Positions 25,968-35,287 of a stretch of 64,000 nucleotides of DNA are shown here, piece by piece; position 1 is the first letter of the stretch; every line of letters begins with the position of its first letter. The notes under the pieces were generated by a model, which worked only from the letters and a program-made list of their open reading frames with translations, did not search any database and was not told where the DNA came from. The translations under genes and the position numbers were made by a program. Source of the DNA: Lachnospira sp. UBA3790 (lineage in GTDB: Bacteria > Bacillota > Clostridia > Lachnospirales > Lachnospiraceae); contig DFEY01000003.1 in assembly GCA_002369135.1 (NCBI GenBank), forward strand, positions 456,338-520,337, read 5' to 3'.

Positions 25968-26357
25968 ATGGACAATAATAGTATTCTTAAAAGTAGAAGA
26001 AAAGAAATAATTGCTGTATTGATTTTGATCATTATAGCAGTTGTTTCATTTATTTGTGTTAAGTTCTTTGCCGAAGGCAAAGGAAAATACGTTAAAGTCT
26101 ATGTAAATGAAAAACTAACCAAGACTTTTGACTTAACAAAAGATAGAGAATACTTTATTGAAACAAAAATAGGATATAATCTTTTAATAATTAAAAATGA
26201 AAAGGCTCGCATTTTAGATGCGGACTGCCCGAATAAAATATGTGTGGACAAAGGTTATATATCAAAGAATGGTGAATCTATCATTTGTCTACCTCATCAC
26301 ATTGTAGTAACTATTGAATCTAGCGAAGACAAAGATGTGGACGCTGTAGCGGATTGA
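25968..26357 (+). CDS. NusG domain II-like membrane-anchored protein
   Basis: The 129-residue protein has a short cytoplasmic N-terminus, one transmembrane helix (about residues 14-36) and an extracytoplasmic beta domain. That domain resembles the NusG_II family: VKVYVNEKLTKTFDL, then DADCPNKICVDKGYISKNGESIICLPHHIVVTI. The CPNKICV and CLPHH motifs are typical, with the Cys pair conserved. Such genes are commonly found beside ApbE, RnfG-like FMN proteins and the Gx transporter, which fits this position. Its biochemical role is unknown. The SD is weak (GTGGA). The stop lies 8 nt before the next start. Confidence 0.82.
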   Translation: MDNNSILKSRRKEIIAVLILIIIAVVSFICVKFFAEGKGKYVKVYVNEKLTKTFDLTKDREYFIETKIGYNLLIIKNEKARILDADCPNKICVDKGYISKNGESIICLPHHIVVTIESSEDKDVDAVAD

Positions 26358-26365
26358 GGTGTGAT

Positions 26366-26869
26366 ATGGTAAGAAAGATTTCAGTAATTGCATTGTTTAG
26401 CGCCTTTGCTATATTGGCTAGCTATATAGAGACATTCATTCCATCCATTGGAATTCCAGGAGTGAAATTAGGACTAGCAAATATTGCAGTAGTTTTAGCG
26501 TTATTCATATTAGATGCAGAGAGTGCGATTATAATAAATGTAGTACGAATAGTGATTGTTGGATTATTGTTTGGAAATATGTTTAGTATTGCATTTGCGT
26601 TAGCAGGAGCATTTGTTTCTGTAACAGTAATGATTATTATGAAGAGATTATTTGGTTTTTCGATCATTACAGTTTCGATATTTGGTGGATTTTTCCACAA
26701 TGTTGGACAGTTGGTAGTCGCATTCATTTTGGTAGATAGTTATAGTGTGTTCGGTTATTTGCCAGTGTTGTTGATAGCTGGAATAATAACAGGATTAATT
26801 ATCGGAATATTAGCAAAAATATTATACGAGCGTACTAGTATGCTTTGTAAAAGAATACTTAATAATTAG
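26366..26869 (+). CDS. Gx transporter family protein (Hpre_diP_synt_I family)
   Basis: This small membrane protein (167 residues, five or six hydrophobic segments) matches the family historically called heptaprenyl diphosphate synthase component I and now usually a Gx transporter. Recognised stretches are ASYIETFIPSIGIPGVKLGLANI and FGGFFHNVGQLVVA. It resembles ECF-type substrate-binding membrane proteins; the substrate is not known. The ATG at 26366 follows GAGGTG; an in-frame TTG at 26354 overlaps that site and is rejected. It follows the NusG-II gene and precedes ruvA by 8 nt, so all may be cotranscribed. Confidence 0.85.
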   Translation: MVRKISVIALFSAFAILASYIETFIPSIGIPGVKLGLANIAVVLALFILDAESAIIINVVRIVIVGLLFGNMFSIAFALAGAFVSVTVMIIMKRLFGFSIITVSIFGGFFHNVGQLVVAFILVDSYSVFGYLPVLLIAGIITGLIIGILAKILYERTSMLCKRILNN

Positions 26870-26877
26870 GAGATAAT

Positions 26878-27465
26878 ATGGTTTCATACGTATCAGGAAT
26901 AGTTGAATATGTTGATACAGAAAAAGTAGTTGTGGACAATCACGGAATTGGAATTTCTGTCTTTATGACTAATGACGATCTAAGCGTGATAGGCGAAGGC
27001 GAAGAGGTTAAACTCCACACTTACTTTAATGTGAAAGAAGATGCCATGCAGCTATATGGATTTTTGAATAGAGAGAATCTTGAAATGTTTAAACTTCTTT
27101 TGACTGTTAATAAAGTTGGACCTAAGATTGCTTTGGGAATTCTTTCTACATGCCCTGGTGATCTGCTTAAGATGTCTATTGTTAGTGGCGATTCAAAGAC
27201 TATTGCTAGTTCACCTGGCGTAGGAGCAAAAACTGCTGAGCGTATTGTTCTTGAATTAAAAGATAAGATTGAAATAGATGGTGTAGAGGACTTTGTACCA
27301 GAAAATGGTTCTGCAGATAGTTCACTATCTAACGACGTGGTAGATGCACTTGTGGAATTAGGATATTCGAAATCAGAAGCTATATCTGCTGTCAAACGTA
27401 TAGACGAGACAGAAGATATGAGCGTGGAAGTTATGTTAAAGAAAGCTTTGATGCTAATTGGTTAA
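26878..27465 (+). CDS. ruvA: Holliday junction branch migration complex subunit RuvA
   Basis: RuvA binds four-way DNA junctions as a tetramer and loads the RuvB motor. The 195-residue protein starts MVSYVSGIVEYVD, the N-terminal OB domain. Two helix-hairpin-helix motifs lie at about residues 72-130 (LLTVNKVGPKIALGIL and IASSPGVGAKTAERIVLELKDK). The C-terminal domain III (about 148-195) begins DVVDALVELGYSKSEAISAV and contacts RuvB. The SD AGGAG is close to the ATG. ruvB follows after 12 nt. Confidence 0.97.
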   Translation: MVSYVSGIVEYVDTEKVVVDNHGIGISVFMTNDDLSVIGEGEEVKLHTYFNVKEDAMQLYGFLNRENLEMFKLLLTVNKVGPKIALGILSTCPGDLLKMSIVSGDSKTIASSPGVGAKTAERIVLELKDKIEIDGVEDFVPENGSADSSLSNDVVDALVELGYSKSEAISAVKRIDETEDMSVEVMLKKALMLIG

Positions 27466-27477
27466 AGGGATTTGATT

Positions 27478-28479
27478 ATGTCAGATAAGAGAATTATTAA
27501 AACTGAAGTTACTACCGAAGACAAAGCGGTAGAAAAAGGTTTAAGACCACAGAATCTAGATGATTACGTGGGTCAGGAAGCCATTAAAGAGAAAATTAAG
27601 GTCTATATAGAGGCTGCAAAGAATCGAAATGAGCCTCTTGATCACGTGTTATTTTATGGTCCTCCAGGCCTTGGAAAGACTACTTTAGCGCTCATAATTG
27701 CATTACAAATGGGGGTTAACATTAAAGTAACAAGTGGACCGGCTATTGAGAAGCCAGGAGAGATGGCTGCCATCTTAAATGGGCTTCAAGAGAACGATAT
27801 TTTGTTTGTCGACGAAATCCACAGACTTAACAGACAGGTGGAAGAAGTCTTATATCCAGCTATGGAAGACTATTCAATCGATATTATGATTGGAAAGGGA
27901 CAGGGTGCTAGATCCATTAGACTTGATCTTCCGAAGTTCACGTTAATAGGAGCGACTACTAGAGCGGGACTTTTGACAGCTCCTTTAAGAGATAGATTTG
28001 GAGTTATAGATAAACTTGAATTTTACTCGGTAGATGAACTTAAAGAAATCATTATTAAATCGGCAGATAGACTTGATGTACAGATAGACGATGAAGGTGC
28101 ATTAGAACTTGCCAGAAGATCACGTGGCACACCTAGACTTGCAAATAGACTACTTAAAAGAGTTAGGGACTTTGCCCAGGTCAAATACGACGGAGTTATA
28201 ACTAAAGAAGTGGCCAACGATGCACTTGATAAGCTAGATGTAGATAAATCTGGACTCGACAAAGGAGATAGAACAATACTTGAAACTATCATTATGAAAT
28301 TTGGCGGAGGTCCGGTGGGAATCGACTCTATAGCAGCCGCCATAGGCGAAGATTCCGGCACACTTGAAGATGTGTATGAGCCATACTTAATTCAGAACGG
28401 ATTTATCCAAAGAACTAAGAGTGGAAGGGTTGCAACAGACCTAGCATACAAGCATCTTGGTATTGAAAAAGAACAATAA
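27478..28479 (+). CDS. ruvB: Holliday junction branch migration helicase RuvB
   Basis: RuvB is the hexameric AAA+ motor of branch migration. The protein of 333 residues carries [13 protein letters not shown] at the start, Walker [11 protein letters not shown], Walker [11 protein letters not shown], sensor [19 protein letters not shown] with the arginine finger, and the winged-helix C-terminus with [13 protein letters not shown]. The ATG at 27478 follows AAAGGGA; an in-frame TTG at 27472 is too close to that site. It forms an operon with ruvA. Confidence 0.97.
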   Translation: MSDKRIIKTEVTTEDKAVEKGLRPQNLDDYVGQEAIKEKIKVYIEAAKNRNEPLDHVLFYGPPGLGKTTLALIIALQMGVNIKVTSGPAIEKPGEMAAILNGLQENDILFVDEIHRLNRQVEEVLYPAMEDYSIDIMIGKGQGARSIRLDLPKFTLIGATTRAGLLTAPLRDRFGVIDKLEFYSVDELKEIIIKSADRLDVQIDDEGALELARRSRGTPRLANRLLKRVRDFAQVKYDGVITKEVANDALDKLDVDKSGLDKGDRTILETIIMKFGGGPVGIDSIAAAIGEDSGTLEDVYEPYLIQNGFIQRTKSGRVATDLAYKHLGIEKEQ

Positions 28480-28529
28480 AATTGCTATATTTATATGTAG
28501 CGAATTTAAAAGAAAAGGAGATTTTTAAA

Positions 28530-29711
28530 ATGAAAAGAATTATTTCAATCGTACTAACATTGACACTTGTACTAGGTTTGTCAGGCATTGTTAGTGCTCA
28601 GAATCCAGGAACTGATGTTTCAGCAGGTAAGGGCTGGAGTTCATACTCAATCCACGGAAATAATGCTGAAGACAAAGGTGAGTGGGAGAACGAACTTAAG
28701 AAAGCTCACCAGGTATGGAACATTAAGGCTGATAAGGCTGCTGTTCAAGCTGCTAAAGGTAAGCTTGATGCATTCTACACTTATGGAGAGTGTGCTAAAT
28801 TTAAGAGTTCTGCAGCTGACAAATTTGTACTTGACGTAACAAGTACTGGTTGGAGTGCTAACTACAATCCAATGACAGGTGCTGTTGTTCAGTCAAACCC
28901 TTGGGGTGTTACAACTACTAAGGTAGTTCCTGTTGAAAGAGGTCGTTACTACACAGTTTCTTTCAAGGTTAAGAGTACTCTAAAGAATGAGATTACAAAG
29001 TGTGATGACACTACTGTAATCAAAGGTCTTAAGAACTGGGAAGGCAAAGATTGTCACTACACAGAAGGTACTGGAAAGTACAACTATACAAAACACTTCC
29101 ACATAAAAGCGTATGATAACACTGATCCTGATGGAGCAGCTCTTGCTGTACAGGGAATGACAGCTACATATGCAGGAAAGAATGTTATGGCTAAGACTAA
29201 AGATTTCAACAACCTAATTGGTATGGACAGCAGAAATACTGATTATGTTAATGTTACTATGAAAGTTTTAGTTCCATCTGACAAGGCTGATTACCAGAAG
29301 AAAGCTTCATCACCTACAATGGGTATTAAGATGGCATTTGGTCCATTCTTGAAAGAGTATAAAGATGAGAACAATATGAGCGGTGAAGTTGAAGTAAAAG
29401 ACTTTAAAGTTTTAGCTGGAACAAAGGCTGCTGCAGCTGGAAAAGCTAAAGTAAAGAGCGTTAAAGCTGCTAAGAAGAAATTAACAGTTAAGTATAAAGC
29501 TTCTGGCGCTAAGAAGTACCAGGTACAGGTAGCTCTTAAGAAAAACTTCAAGAAGGGTCTTAAGAAGAAAACTACTACAAAGACAAAATGGACATTCAAG
29601 GGCCTAAAGAAGAAGAAAAAATACTACATCAGAGTTAGAGGCGCTAAGAGTTATGGCGGAACTTTGATTTGGGGCAAATGGTCTAAAGTTAAGAAGAAAA
29701 AGACTAAATAA
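28530..29711 (+). CDS. Secreted protein with a lysine-rich Fn3-like C-terminus, function unknown
   Basis: A classic signal peptide (MKRIISIVLTLTLVLGLSGIVSA, cut before QNPG) starts the 393-residue protein. The middle region, about residues 25-300, has alternating hydrophobic strands and may be a carbohydrate-binding-like beta-sandwich (VVPVERGRYYTVSFKVKS), but no family is recognised. The last 90 residues form a very basic Fn3-like domain (YQVQVALKKNFKK, YYIRVRGAK, WGKWSKVKKKKTK). It is closely related to the tail of the large protein at 8606-11185. The ATG at 28530 follows AAAAGGAGA; a reading-frame extension upstream has no signal-peptide logic. Confidence 0.72.
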   Translation: MKRIISIVLTLTLVLGLSGIVSAQNPGTDVSAGKGWSSYSIHGNNAEDKGEWENELKKAHQVWNIKADKAAVQAAKGKLDAFYTYGECAKFKSSAADKFVLDVTSTGWSANYNPMTGAVVQSNPWGVTTTKVVPVERGRYYTVSFKVKSTLKNEITKCDDTTVIKGLKNWEGKDCHYTEGTGKYNYTKHFHIKAYDNTDPDGAALAVQGMTATYAGKNVMAKTKDFNNLIGMDSRNTDYVNVTMKVLVPSDKADYQKKASSPTMGIKMAFGPFLKEYKDENNMSGEVEVKDFKVLAGTKAAAAGKAKVKSVKAAKKKLTVKYKASGAKKYQVQVALKKNFKKGLKKKTTTKTKWTFKGLKKKKKYYIRVRGAKSYGGTLIWGKWSKVKKKKTK

Positions 29712-29713
29712 TG

Positions 29714-29722
29714 TGCTATAAT
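29714..29722 (+). promoter_or_regulatory. Extended -10 promoter of zapA
   Basis: TGC-TATAAT at 29714-29722 lies right after the preceding stop codon. A leader of about 28 nt with the SD AAAGGAG follows. Confidence 0.6.
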
Positions 29723-29756
29723 AGACTAGCTATTTTGCTAAAAGGAGTAATTAATT

Positions 29757-30146
29757 ATGTCGTCAAAAAATTATATTGATGTAGTCATCGATGGTAAAAT
29801 CTATAATATCGGTGGTTTCGAAAGCGAAGCATACTTGCAGAAAGTCGCTTCATACATCAATAATATGATTTTAGAATTTAAGAAAAATGAAGATTTCAGA
29901 ATGCAGAAGCCAGATATGCAACGCATTCTTCTTGAAATCAACATTGCTAATGATTACTTCAAGGCAAAGAAACAAGCAGATCTATTAGAGGATGATTTAA
30001 GTATCAAGGAAAAAGAAGTGTATGATTTGAAACATGAGTTAATCCTGTCGGATGCCAAAGCGCAGACAGCTACTGATGAATTAGAAAATGCACTTGAAAA
30101 GATTAAAGAGCTTGAAAAAGAAATCATCAGACTACAATCAAAATAA
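29757..30146 (+). CDS. zapA: Cell division protein ZapA
   Basis: ZapA binds and bundles FtsZ filaments at the division site. The 129-residue protein has the N-terminal ZapA domain (VVIDGKIYNIGGFESEAYLQKVASYI), then a long coiled coil from about residue 55 to the C-terminus with heptad-spaced Leu, Ala and Glu. It is longer at the C-terminus than Bacillus ZapA (85 residues), as is usual in clostridia. It has its own promoter and terminator. Confidence 0.88.
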   Translation: MSSKNYIDVVIDGKIYNIGGFESEAYLQKVASYINNMILEFKKNEDFRMQKPDMQRILLEINIANDYFKAKKQADLLEDDLSIKEKEVYDLKHELILSDAKAQTATDELENALEKIKELEKEIIRLQSK

Positions 30147-30153
30147 TAATTAT

Positions 30154-30186
30154 AAACGATCAGGCTTCACGGCCTGGTCGTTTTTA
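30154..30186 (+). terminator. Terminator of zapA
   Basis: AAACGATCAGGC pairs with GCCTGGTCGTTT with one G-U pair around the short loop TTCACG; T residues follow. Confidence 0.85.
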
Positions 30187-30229
30187 ACGTTTTAATGATA
30201 TTTTAATAAATCTTGTTTAGGATAAGACT

Positions 30230-32383
30230 ATGAAAAAAGATGTAGAACTTTTAGCACCTGCTGGCTCATATGATATAGCTATAGCGGCTATCAATGCTGG
30301 AGCTGATGCCATATATCTCGGTGGAGAAAATTTTGGTGCAAGAGCAAATGCAGAAAATCTAAATACAGAAGAGATAGTTGATGTTTTAAACTATGCACAT
30401 CTTAATGGACGCAAAGTTTATCTTACAATAAACACTCTTCTTAAAAACAAAGAGATTAAAAATGATCTCTATGATTTTTTGCGCCCTCTATATGAAAATG
30501 GTCTTGATAGTGTGATTGTTCAGGATGTTGGAGTATTGTTATTCGTTAAAAAACATTTCCCTGATTTAAAAATACATGCTAGTACTCAAATGACAATTAG
30601 TGGAAAAGAGACTGTTAAGTGGCTAAAGGATTTGGGAGCCGAAAGAGTAGTTCTTCCAAGAGAGCTATCAGTTGATGAAATTAAAGACTTGAGAGGTACA
30701 GACATAGAGATAGAGTCTTTTGTTCATGGCGCTCTTTGTTATTGTTACTCAGGCCAGTGTTTGCTAAGCAGTTTTATTGGTGGACGAAGTGGGAACAGAG
30801 GAAGATGTGCTCAACCTTGTAGACTGCCTTACGATGTTATCTATGATGGCATGCTTATAAATGAATCAGATGAAAAATATATTTTAAGTCCAAAAGATAT
30901 TTGTGCTTTGTATTTGTTGCCAGACATTATTGATTCAGGCGTAACTTCTCTAAAAATAGAAGGACGTATGAAAAAGAAAGAGTATGTCTGTGGTGTAGTT
31001 AGCATCTATAGAAAGTACTTAGATATGATTTTAAATGGTGAAAAGTTTGAAGTGGAAGAATCTGATATCAAACTCTTAATGGACTTGTTTAATAGACACG
31101 GTTTTAATGAAAGTTATTTCTATACTAAGAATGGTCGCGAAATGATCTCACTTAAAGAACCAGCTTTCAGAGAGGAAAATAGGGAGTTCACTGAATACTT
31201 GCGCGACAAATATTCTAATAAAACTCTAATGAAACCATTGTATATTAATGTTAAATGTAAGGTGGGAGAACCTTTTGAAATCTCTGGGGAAGTAGATGGT
31301 GAACAAATAACAGTTAGCGGTTCTGATGTTGAAGAAGCTCAGAATATGCCGCTTGAACTTGATACATTAAATAAACATGTAAACAAAACTGGAAATACAG
31401 ATTTTGTATTTGAAGATATTGAGTATGATATGGATGATAATACTTTCTTGCCAGTATCAGAGATTAATGATGTTAGAAGAAAGTATCTAGATTTAGCTTA
31501 TGAAAAATCATTAGCTAAATTTAAAAGAGAGTGTGAAGAAATAGAAGAGACAGAGACTGTTAGAGAAGAGACAGATAATGGAGAAAGATTGATTACAGTT
31601 TCAGTTTCATCGTTTGATCAGTTGAAAGAAACTTTGTCTAGAGATTTTGTAGATAGAGTTTATATAGATTTGAATTTATTCCCATTTGACGATGTTGAAA
31701 ATGGAATAGAACTAATTAAAGAAAAGAATAAAAAAGTATATATAGCGCTTCCATATGTAGCACGTAAAAATGATATTAAACTAATCAAAGATAATTATTT
31801 AAAAACAATTAAGCAGTCAGATGGAGTGTTAATTAGAAATATTGAACAGTATTTCTTCCTCAAAGATTTAGTAGATATAGACATTGTTTTTGATTATAAT
31901 GTGTATGTATGGAATGACGAAACAAAACTTTACTATGATTCTTTTGATATTACATCTACAGTTCCTGTAGAACTAAATGAGGCAGAGTTAATAGAACGTG
32001 GTGTGACAAATGAAGAATTTATTGCTTATGGTTTTATACCAATGATGATTAGTGCTAACTGTGCTTTTAAGACCCTTGATAGATGTGAAAAGAAAAATGA
32101 TAGATATGCGCTAAGCGATAAAATAAATAATGAGTTTGTGGTTAGATGTAATTGTACACATTGCTACAATGTAATGTATAACTGCAATGCCACATCATTA
32201 TTTAAATATAAAGATGATATTGAAAAACTAAATCCAAAATCAATTAGAATCTCGCTCACAAATGAAAGTGCTAAACTAAGCTCACAAGTTTTAGATTTAG
32301 CTGAGAGAGCATTTGTAGCAGGAGAATTGGTGGAGGATTTGCCAAATACTACAAGAGGACATTTTAAACGCGGAGTTCTTTGA
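30230..32383 (+). CDS. Peptidase U32 family protein (large, Fe-S type)
   Basis: U32 family proteins were named for a collagenase but several characterised members modify RNA (for example RlhA and TrhP), so a hydroxylase-type role is possible. The N-terminal domain begins ELLAPAGSYDIAIAAINAGADAIYLGG and contains the signature ESFVHGALCYCYSGQCLLSSFIGGRSGNRGRCAQPCR. The Cys residues there are the conserved cluster ligands. A second Cys group, including CNCTHCYNVMYNC, lies near the end. The C-terminal half (about residues 440-717) resembles a second, degenerate U32 barrel. The AGGA upstream is a weak SD. The stop overlaps the next start by 1 nt. Confidence 0.85.
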   Translation: MKKDVELLAPAGSYDIAIAAINAGADAIYLGGENFGARANAENLNTEEIVDVLNYAHLNGRKVYLTINTLLKNKEIKNDLYDFLRPLYENGLDSVIVQDVGVLLFVKKHFPDLKIHASTQMTISGKETVKWLKDLGAERVVLPRELSVDEIKDLRGTDIEIESFVHGALCYCYSGQCLLSSFIGGRSGNRGRCAQPCRLPYDVIYDGMLINESDEKYILSPKDICALYLLPDIIDSGVTSLKIEGRMKKKEYVCGVVSIYRKYLDMILNGEKFEVEESDIKLLMDLFNRHGFNESYFYTKNGREMISLKEPAFREENREFTEYLRDKYSNKTLMKPLYINVKCKVGEPFEISGEVDGEQITVSGSDVEEAQNMPLELDTLNKHVNKTGNTDFVFEDIEYDMDDNTFLPVSEINDVRRKYLDLAYEKSLAKFKRECEEIEETETVREETDNGERLITVSVSSFDQLKETLSRDFVDRVYIDLNLFPFDDVENGIELIKEKNKKVYIALPYVARKNDIKLIKDNYLKTIKQSDGVLIRNIEQYFFLKDLVDIDIVFDYNVYVWNDETKLYYDSFDITSTVPVELNEAELIERGVTNEEFIAYGFIPMMISANCAFKTLDRCEKKNDRYALSDKINNEFVVRCNCTHCYNVMYNCNATSLFKYKDDIEKLNPKSIRISLTNESAKLSSQVLDLAERAFVAGELVEDLPNTTRGHFKRGVL

Positions 32384-33795
32384 TGGAGACCTATTTAATT
32401 ACAGTAAGTAAATATTTATTTATCGCTCTTATGTTGTTTTACACATGGGAGTGTTTTAGTGCGCTCAGAAGTAAGAACCCAATTAAACAAGCAGGAATTT
32501 ACCAGAGACAAAATGGAGTTATTTTCCTTGTGTACATTATTGGTATGGCTATGGTTTTCATGTTTGAAAAAGATGTGCCTCAGATTAATGTAATAATTCT
32601 AGCAGGAGCACAGCTTTGTTTCTTAATTATAGTGCTTGGAGTGTTCCCGGTTATTTATACAAATATAAACAAAGCAATCTTGAGTAATATGTGTATGTTG
32701 CTAACGATTGGTTTTATTATTTTAGCAAGACTTGACTATCAGGGAAGTATCACACAGTTTATTATAGTGGCTGTTGTTTCGCTGTTATCTTTGATAGTTC
32801 CTTATATGATGCAAAAAGAAGATTTTTTAAAGAAACTCACATGGATTTATTGCTTCGTGGGAGCGGCCCTTTTGCTAATAGTTTTAGCTATGGGTGTTAT
32901 TTCACGAGGTGCTAAACTTTCTATGGAGATTGGTGGATTTACATTCCAACCATCTGAATTTGTAAAAATTCTATTTGTATTCTTTATGGCGGGCTTCTTA
33001 GCCAAATCAACAGAATTTAAACACGTTGTTATATCAGCGATATTAGCCGCAGTCTTTGTCGGTCTATTAGTTTTGTCTACAGACCTAGGAAGCGCGTTAA
33101 TATTCTTTATGACATATTTGTTTATGTTGTATGTTGCAACAAAGCGAGCAGGATATTTATTGTTAGGGTTTGGCGGAATGTCTGTGGCTTCGGTCATAGC
33201 ATACTTTTTGTTCTCGCACGTTCAAACTCGTGTAGAAGCATGGCAAGATCCTTGGAGCATTATTGATGGCAAAGGATACCAGATTACTCAGTCTTTGTTT
33301 GCACTTGCGAATGGTGGTTTTACAGGAACTGGACTTTATCAGGGACAACCAACAGATATACCAGTCGTTAAGAAAGACTTTGTATTCTCCGCCATCGGCG
33401 AAGAATTTGGTGGCATCTTTGCTATGTTATTAATTTTAGTTTGTCTAAGTTGCTTTATTGCATTTTTGATCAGTGCAATGAAACAGCTATCATTGTTTAA
33501 TAGATTGATTTGTGTGGGACTTGGAATTCAATATGCAGTTCAAGTTATTCTAACAGTTGGTGGAGCAATCAAGATGATTCCATCTACTGGTGTTACATTA
33601 CCATTAATTAGTTATGGTGGTAGTTCAATACTTAGTACGTTGTTTGTTTTTGCAATCATTCAAGGACTTGCGATAGTTGGAACAAATAATGAAGAACTTC
33701 ATATGGGTAAAAAATATGAAGATGATTCTAGTACACAAAAAGCAAAAAAGAGGAGAAAGAAAATTGAGCAAACGCAAGAACTCCCGAAGCTCTAA
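32383..33795 (+). CDS. SEDS-family peptidoglycan glycosyltransferase (FtsW/RodA/SpoVE)
   Basis: SEDS proteins polymerise lipid II into glycan strands with a class B PBP partner. The 470-residue protein has about ten or more membrane segments. Family stretches are visible: FTFQPSEFVKILFVFFMAGFLA, STDLGSALIFFMTYLFML (with the conserved Asp), QSLFALANGGFTGTGLYQG, DFVFSAIGEEFGG and STGVTLPLISYGGSS. The start overlaps the stop of the preceding gene (TGATG); an in-frame TTG 3 nt upstream is ignored. The next gene, a PBP, starts inside this one, so the two are surely coexpressed partners. Sequence alone does not say FtsW versus RodA. Confidence 0.93.
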   Translation: METYLITVSKYLFIALMLFYTWECFSALRSKNPIKQAGIYQRQNGVIFLVYIIGMAMVFMFEKDVPQINVIILAGAQLCFLIIVLGVFPVIYTNINKAILSNMCMLLTIGFIILARLDYQGSITQFIIVAVVSLLSLIVPYMMQKEDFLKKLTWIYCFVGAALLLIVLAMGVISRGAKLSMEIGGFTFQPSEFVKILFVFFMAGFLAKSTEFKHVVISAILAAVFVGLLVLSTDLGSALIFFMTYLFMLYVATKRAGYLLLGFGGMSVASVIAYFLFSHVQTRVEAWQDPWSIIDGKGYQITQSLFALANGGFTGTGLYQGQPTDIPVVKKDFVFSAIGEEFGGIFAMLLILVCLSCFIAFLISAMKQLSLFNRLICVGLGIQYAVQVILTVGGAIKMIPSTGVTLPLISYGGSSILSTLFVFAIIQGLAIVGTNNEELHMGKKYEDDSSTQKAKKRRKKIEQTQELPKL

Positions 33796-35203
33796 GAGCG
33801 AAAAAAGAAAATTGAATAAACAGACTTGGGTGGTAACAGTGTTCTTCTCAATCATCTTCTTCTTTATGATTGGATACTATGTTTACTTTATCGTGGCTGA
33901 CAGTCAAGAGGTTGCTAGTAACAGCTATAACAAGAGAGTAGATGATAGACAAGAAAAGATTCAAAGAGGAACTATCTACGCAAGTCACGGCGAAAAGTTA
34001 GCATATTCTGATCCTGGTTCTACGGGTAATAAGAATAGACACTATCCATATGGTAAAACATTTGCACATGTGGTTGGTATCTCAACACATGGAAAATCAG
34101 GGCTTGAAAAATCATGCAACTTTGATTTGTTATCTACCAGAGATACGCCTTTCCAGGAGATTATTAATGACTTTAAGGGGACAAAGGAAAAAGGTGCTGA
34201 TGTTTACACAACATTAAAGGTAGGTTTGCAAAAGAATTGCTACAATGCACTTGGTGATAGAAAAGGCGCTGTGTTTGCGATGAATCCAAAGACGGGCGCA
34301 GTTTTGGCATGTGTATCTAGACCTTCATATAATCCAGAGACTATAGATAGCATCTGGAAGAAACTTGCAAAAGATTCGAAGGACTCCAGACTTGTTAACA
34401 GAGGAACACAAGGTAAGTATACGCCTGGTTCTATATTTAAAACGTTTACAGCTCTAGAGTTTATGAAAGAAGACAGTGACTTTAAAGATTTTAAATATAA
34501 CTGTCATGGATATACTAAAGTGGGCAATGCTAAGATTCACTGTTTTGATGGAAAAGCTCACTACCAGGTTAACTTAAGAGATGCTTATGCTTATTCATGC
34601 AACTCAGCATTTGCAACTATTGGTAGAGAATTAAAGATGAATAAGTTTAGAAGCACTTGTGAGACTGCATTGTTTAACAAGGAATTGCCGCTCGATATTG
34701 AGTCTACAAAAAGTAGATTTAATTTAGATTCAGATTCAGGTGAGTGGGATATAGCATCTACATCTATTGGTCAGGGAACCACCACAGTATCGCCTGCACA
34801 TATGTGTATGGTAGCATCGGCCATTTATAATAAGGGAGTATTAATGAAACCTTACTTGGTTGATTCGGTTGTTAACAGTTATGACGTTATAGTTAAAACA
34901 ACTGATCCTGATGAATATAAAGAAATAATTCCGGAAGAATATGCAAAGAAGCTTAAGAGCTATATGAGAAGTGTTTGCAAATATGGAACAGCAAACATGA
35001 TGGCTTATTCGTCATACAAAGCCTACGGCAAAACAGGTACGGCTGAGCTAAACAGTGATGACGACATCAACTCATGGTTTATGGGCTTCGCCAAAAAAGG
35101 TAAAAAGAAAATTGCTATAGCGGTTTGTTTAGAAGATATTAAACAAGGATCTGGCTCAGCTACTAGCGTTGCTAAAGAAATATTTGACGAGTACTTAGGT
35201 TAA
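33764..35203 (+). CDS. Class B penicillin-binding protein (transpeptidase), partner of the SEDS protein
   Basis: This enzyme cross-links peptidoglycan outside the membrane. One transmembrane helix (about residues 24-46) follows a very basic cytoplasmic tail. The transpeptidase motifs are complete: SIFK (Ser223 to Lys226), SCN (Ser278 to Asn280) and KTG (Lys423). The short N-terminal region with RGTIYASHGEKLA suits the small PbpA/PBP2-like type rather than a large FtsI. The TTG at 33764 is the chosen start because GAGGAG lies 8 nt upstream; the ATG at 33677 lies far inside the SEDS gene with no SD. The genes overlap by 32 nt. Confidence 0.92.
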   Translation: MSKRKNSRSSKSEKRKLNKQTWVVTVFFSIIFFFMIGYYVYFIVADSQEVASNSYNKRVDDRQEKIQRGTIYASHGEKLAYSDPGSTGNKNRHYPYGKTFAHVVGISTHGKSGLEKSCNFDLLSTRDTPFQEIINDFKGTKEKGADVYTTLKVGLQKNCYNALGDRKGAVFAMNPKTGAVLACVSRPSYNPETIDSIWKKLAKDSKDSRLVNRGTQGKYTPGSIFKTFTALEFMKEDSDFKDFKYNCHGYTKVGNAKIHCFDGKAHYQVNLRDAYAYSCNSAFATIGRELKMNKFRSTCETALFNKELPLDIESTKSRFNLDSDSGEWDIASTSIGQGTTTVSPAHMCMVASAIYNKGVLMKPYLVDSVVNSYDVIVKTTDPDEYKEIIPEEYAKKLKSYMRSVCKYGTANMMAYSSYKAYGKTGTAELNSDDDINSWFMGFAKKGKKKIAIAVCLEDIKQGSGSATSVAKEIFDEYLG

Positions 35204-35208
35204 GCTCA

Positions 35209-35237
35209 TTGAAATAAAATTTGTAATAGTATATACT
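35209..35237 (+). promoter_or_regulatory. Promoter of the Nudix gene
   Basis: TTGAAA at 35209-35214 and TATACT at 35232-35237 are 17 bp apart. The leader holds the hairpin AAGGTTA-TAC-TAACCTT (35254-35270) before the SD AGGAGG. Confidence 0.7.
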
Positions 35238-35287
35238 TAAAACGAATAATGGTAAGGTTATACTAACCTTGGTACAGGAGGGTTGCT

